A stretch of DNA of 17,129 bases from Cylindrotheca closterium. Taxonomy: Eukaryota > Bacillariophyta > Bacillariophyceae > Bacillariales > Bacillariaceae. The translations under genes and the position numbers were made by a program. The notes below the pieces were generated by a model. The model saw only the letters and a program-made list of their open reading frames with translations. It was not told where the DNA came from and ran no database searches. Where the stretch lies: positions 1-17,129 of the forward strand of contig CAKOGP040001815.1 of assembly GCA_933822405.4 (NCBI GenBank), written 5' to 3'. Positions 15,867-17,129 of this stretch are shown here, piece by piece. The stretch's first letter is position 1. The number at the start of each line of letters is the position of its first letter.

Positions 15867-17129
15867 GAGGCCCCAGGTCGTCTGCCGCTAGGTCACGGCG
15901 TGCAGGCAGAAGATCTCGAATTAGTGGCCCGTCAAGTGTTGTTTCCCACGCTTCACTTGACGAATATTTACGCTCTCTGCCACCAGGAGACTGCCTTGGC
16001 GATGACCATCGCTGTCGCTCTTCACTAGCTACTCGCGTCACCTTCCAGAACGTTAACGGTGTTCCGGAGGAAGGTGATCATGTGAAACAGCGGCAGATCA
16101 ACTCCTGGCTGCAAGATGAGCGAGTGGGAATAGCGTTGTTGGCGGAGGCCAAAACGTTTTGGCCCTCTATCCCAGACGGTCATGGGTGGAACAATAGGAT
16201 GCGTCAAGCTACGATGAAGGCAAAGCACAAAGGTTTTTACTCTGCTGTCGCTTATAATAAAGAGCAGTCACAATCTTCAGCAACCACAGCCTTTCAATGG
16301 GGAGGATGCATCTTAGTCAGGTCTCGCACCGAGCTAAAGAATCAGGAAGCGATTCGACGGGGCTTGGACGGTGGGCTTATGTTCGTCTTCAAGGAAAAAA
16401 GCTGAAGACACAGGGGGGTGATGATCCCTCCGGCTTGGTGCTAGACGTAAACAAGGCGGTCCGACGCTCGATTTCACGTGATCTAGTGATTGTCTTGGCA
16501 TATAGGCCAAACAGAGAAGGTACAGGGGAATCGACCGTGTGGGCCCAACAACGTCTATACTTTAACTCTATAAAACGTAAGATTGATCCGCGCAAAACAT
16601 TGGTCGATGACCTGTGCAAGCAAATTCAAAAATGGAGGGACGAGGGTTGTGAAGTTTTGCTGGGGATCAATGCTAATGAAGACCTTTCGGTCAACTCCCC
16701 GGACTCCATACAACAGCGGTTTCGTGAGTGCGGAATGGAGGAAGCGATTTTGAAACGGCATCCCCCCACACCGACCCACCAACGAAATCAAAGCAACGTT
16801 CCCATTGACGGAATCTTTACCACTTCAGGTGTTCCGGTTCTGGCTGGTGGCTACTACGCATTTGGTGAATTTGTTGAATCAGACCACAGGGCACTATGGA
16901 TTGATATCGACTTGAACACAGCTTTGGGCAATTTCACCTCCCAGGGGTCTACCTTTAAACCTCGGAAGCTCACCCTTTTGGATAAGCGGTCGGTCAAACG
17001 CTATGGCGTAGGTCTGATTCGCCTTGTCCAACATGCTTTGGAAGCGAGACCTATCGCAGTTGTAGAAAAATGCGCTTGCCTTGAATGTGTCCAAAACTTC
17101 TTTCTTGAACTTGTCTTGGAGCGCCTTGA
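15863..17129 (+). pseudogene. LINE copy B ORF2: APE-type endonuclease, single frameshift, runs off window
   Basis: ORF2 starts at the ATG overlapping the ORF1 stop. After a basic 57-residue leader comes the endonuclease: FQNVNG (residues 61-66, catalytic Asn), LLAEAKT (Glu95) and GGCILVRS. At 16395-16401 the run of six A is one short for the frame, so frame 2 hits TGA at 16403 while frame 1 carries on: IVLAYRPN, VLLGINANED (16663-16683, the GDFN-like motif), PIDGIF (16801-16818) and SDHRALWID (from 16879). All the usual exonuclease-endonuclease-phosphatase landmarks are therefore present, in two frames. This enzyme nicks the target DNA to prime reverse transcription. The RT should follow beyond 17129. 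Beyond about 17000 the match to copy A's linker fades. The lost A could also be a sequencing error in a homopolymer. Confidence 0.85.

Larger units (their letters stand above)
13300..17129 (+). mobile_element. LINE copy B: non-LTR retrotransposon with ORF1 and start of ORF2
   Basis: The order is 5' UTR, a long ORF1, then ORF2 beginning with an APE-type endonuclease, all on the plus strand; the element continues past the right edge. The endonuclease C-terminus is homologous to that of copy A (about 60% identity by eye over some 65 residues). It also has no 5' truncation, so this may be a full-length insertion. ORF1 carries a frameshift and five in-frame stops before 14775. The last third of ORF1 and ORF2 are nearly clean, with only a single-base frameshift at 16395-16402. 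Base composition is less GC-rich than in copy A, which supports a different subfamily or age. Confidence 0.85.

Noticed and set aside
16395..16401. AAAAAAG as a -1 programmed frameshift site in the endonuclease
   Set aside because: The heptamer is in the wrong phase: the ORF reads GAA AAA AGC, whereas a canonical A AAA AAG slip needs AAG as the zero-frame codon. A frameshift inside the endonuclease domain also makes no biological sense. A lost A is simpler.

Overview
This is eukaryotic nuclear DNA made mostly of decayed retrotransposons. The best guess for the host is a diatom or another stramenopile. That rests on the type of Ty1/copia element at the left (gag starting with an HYNG..F.FEK block, and a helix-turn-helix-like W.I.LE.ARRTL block before the integrase core), on a LINE-like element whose reverse transcriptase carries QGNGAGP and FVDDTD boxes, and on a short TTAGGG interstitial tract. 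These are recalled family patterns; no search was run. There is no rRNA, tRNA, CRISPR array or bacterial-style operon.

Layout, left to right. (1) 1 to about 4116: a copia element on the plus strand, with its 5' end outside the window. The order is gag, integrase, linker, reverse transcriptase, RNase H. It is broken by several frameshifts, three in-frame stops, a 19-bp tandem duplication and a deletion inside the RT, and no protease motif is visible. (2) About 4117 to 7970: a mostly non-coding, AT-rich interval. It holds a minus-strand scrap that resembles a Crypton-type tyrosine recombinase, a pyrimidine microsatellite, a telomere-like tract and several clear palindromes. (3) About 7978 to 9420: plus-strand open frames of unknown identity. 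The most protein-like runs from an ATG at 8486 to 9292 and seems to continue, after a one-base frame change, to about 9420. (4) About 9420 to 13230: LINE copy A, GC-richer than its surroundings. It is 5'-truncated inside its endonuclease domain and 3'-truncated inside its RNase H domain. (5) About 13300 to 17129: LINE copy B, same strand and same family. It has a long degraded ORF1 (13364 to 15866) and an ORF2 that begins with an APE-type endonuclease and leaves the window.

How the parts relate. Copies A and B overlap only in the endonuclease C-terminus, where they are about 60% identical by eye, so they are different subfamilies. Copy B begins where copy A's RNase H breaks off, which fits insertion of B into A; the rest of A would then lie to the right of the window. 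Copy A is joined in frame to the unknown ORF on its left.

The most interesting signal is in copy B. The ORF1 stop and ORF2 start overlap as ATGA at 15863-15866, and a perfect 11-bp GC-rich hairpin (15832-15856) ends six bases before it. This looks like a stop-start translational coupling device for a bicistronic LINE RNA. Almost every gene here is a pseudogene as read, so the window records nested insertion and decay more than it encodes working functions.
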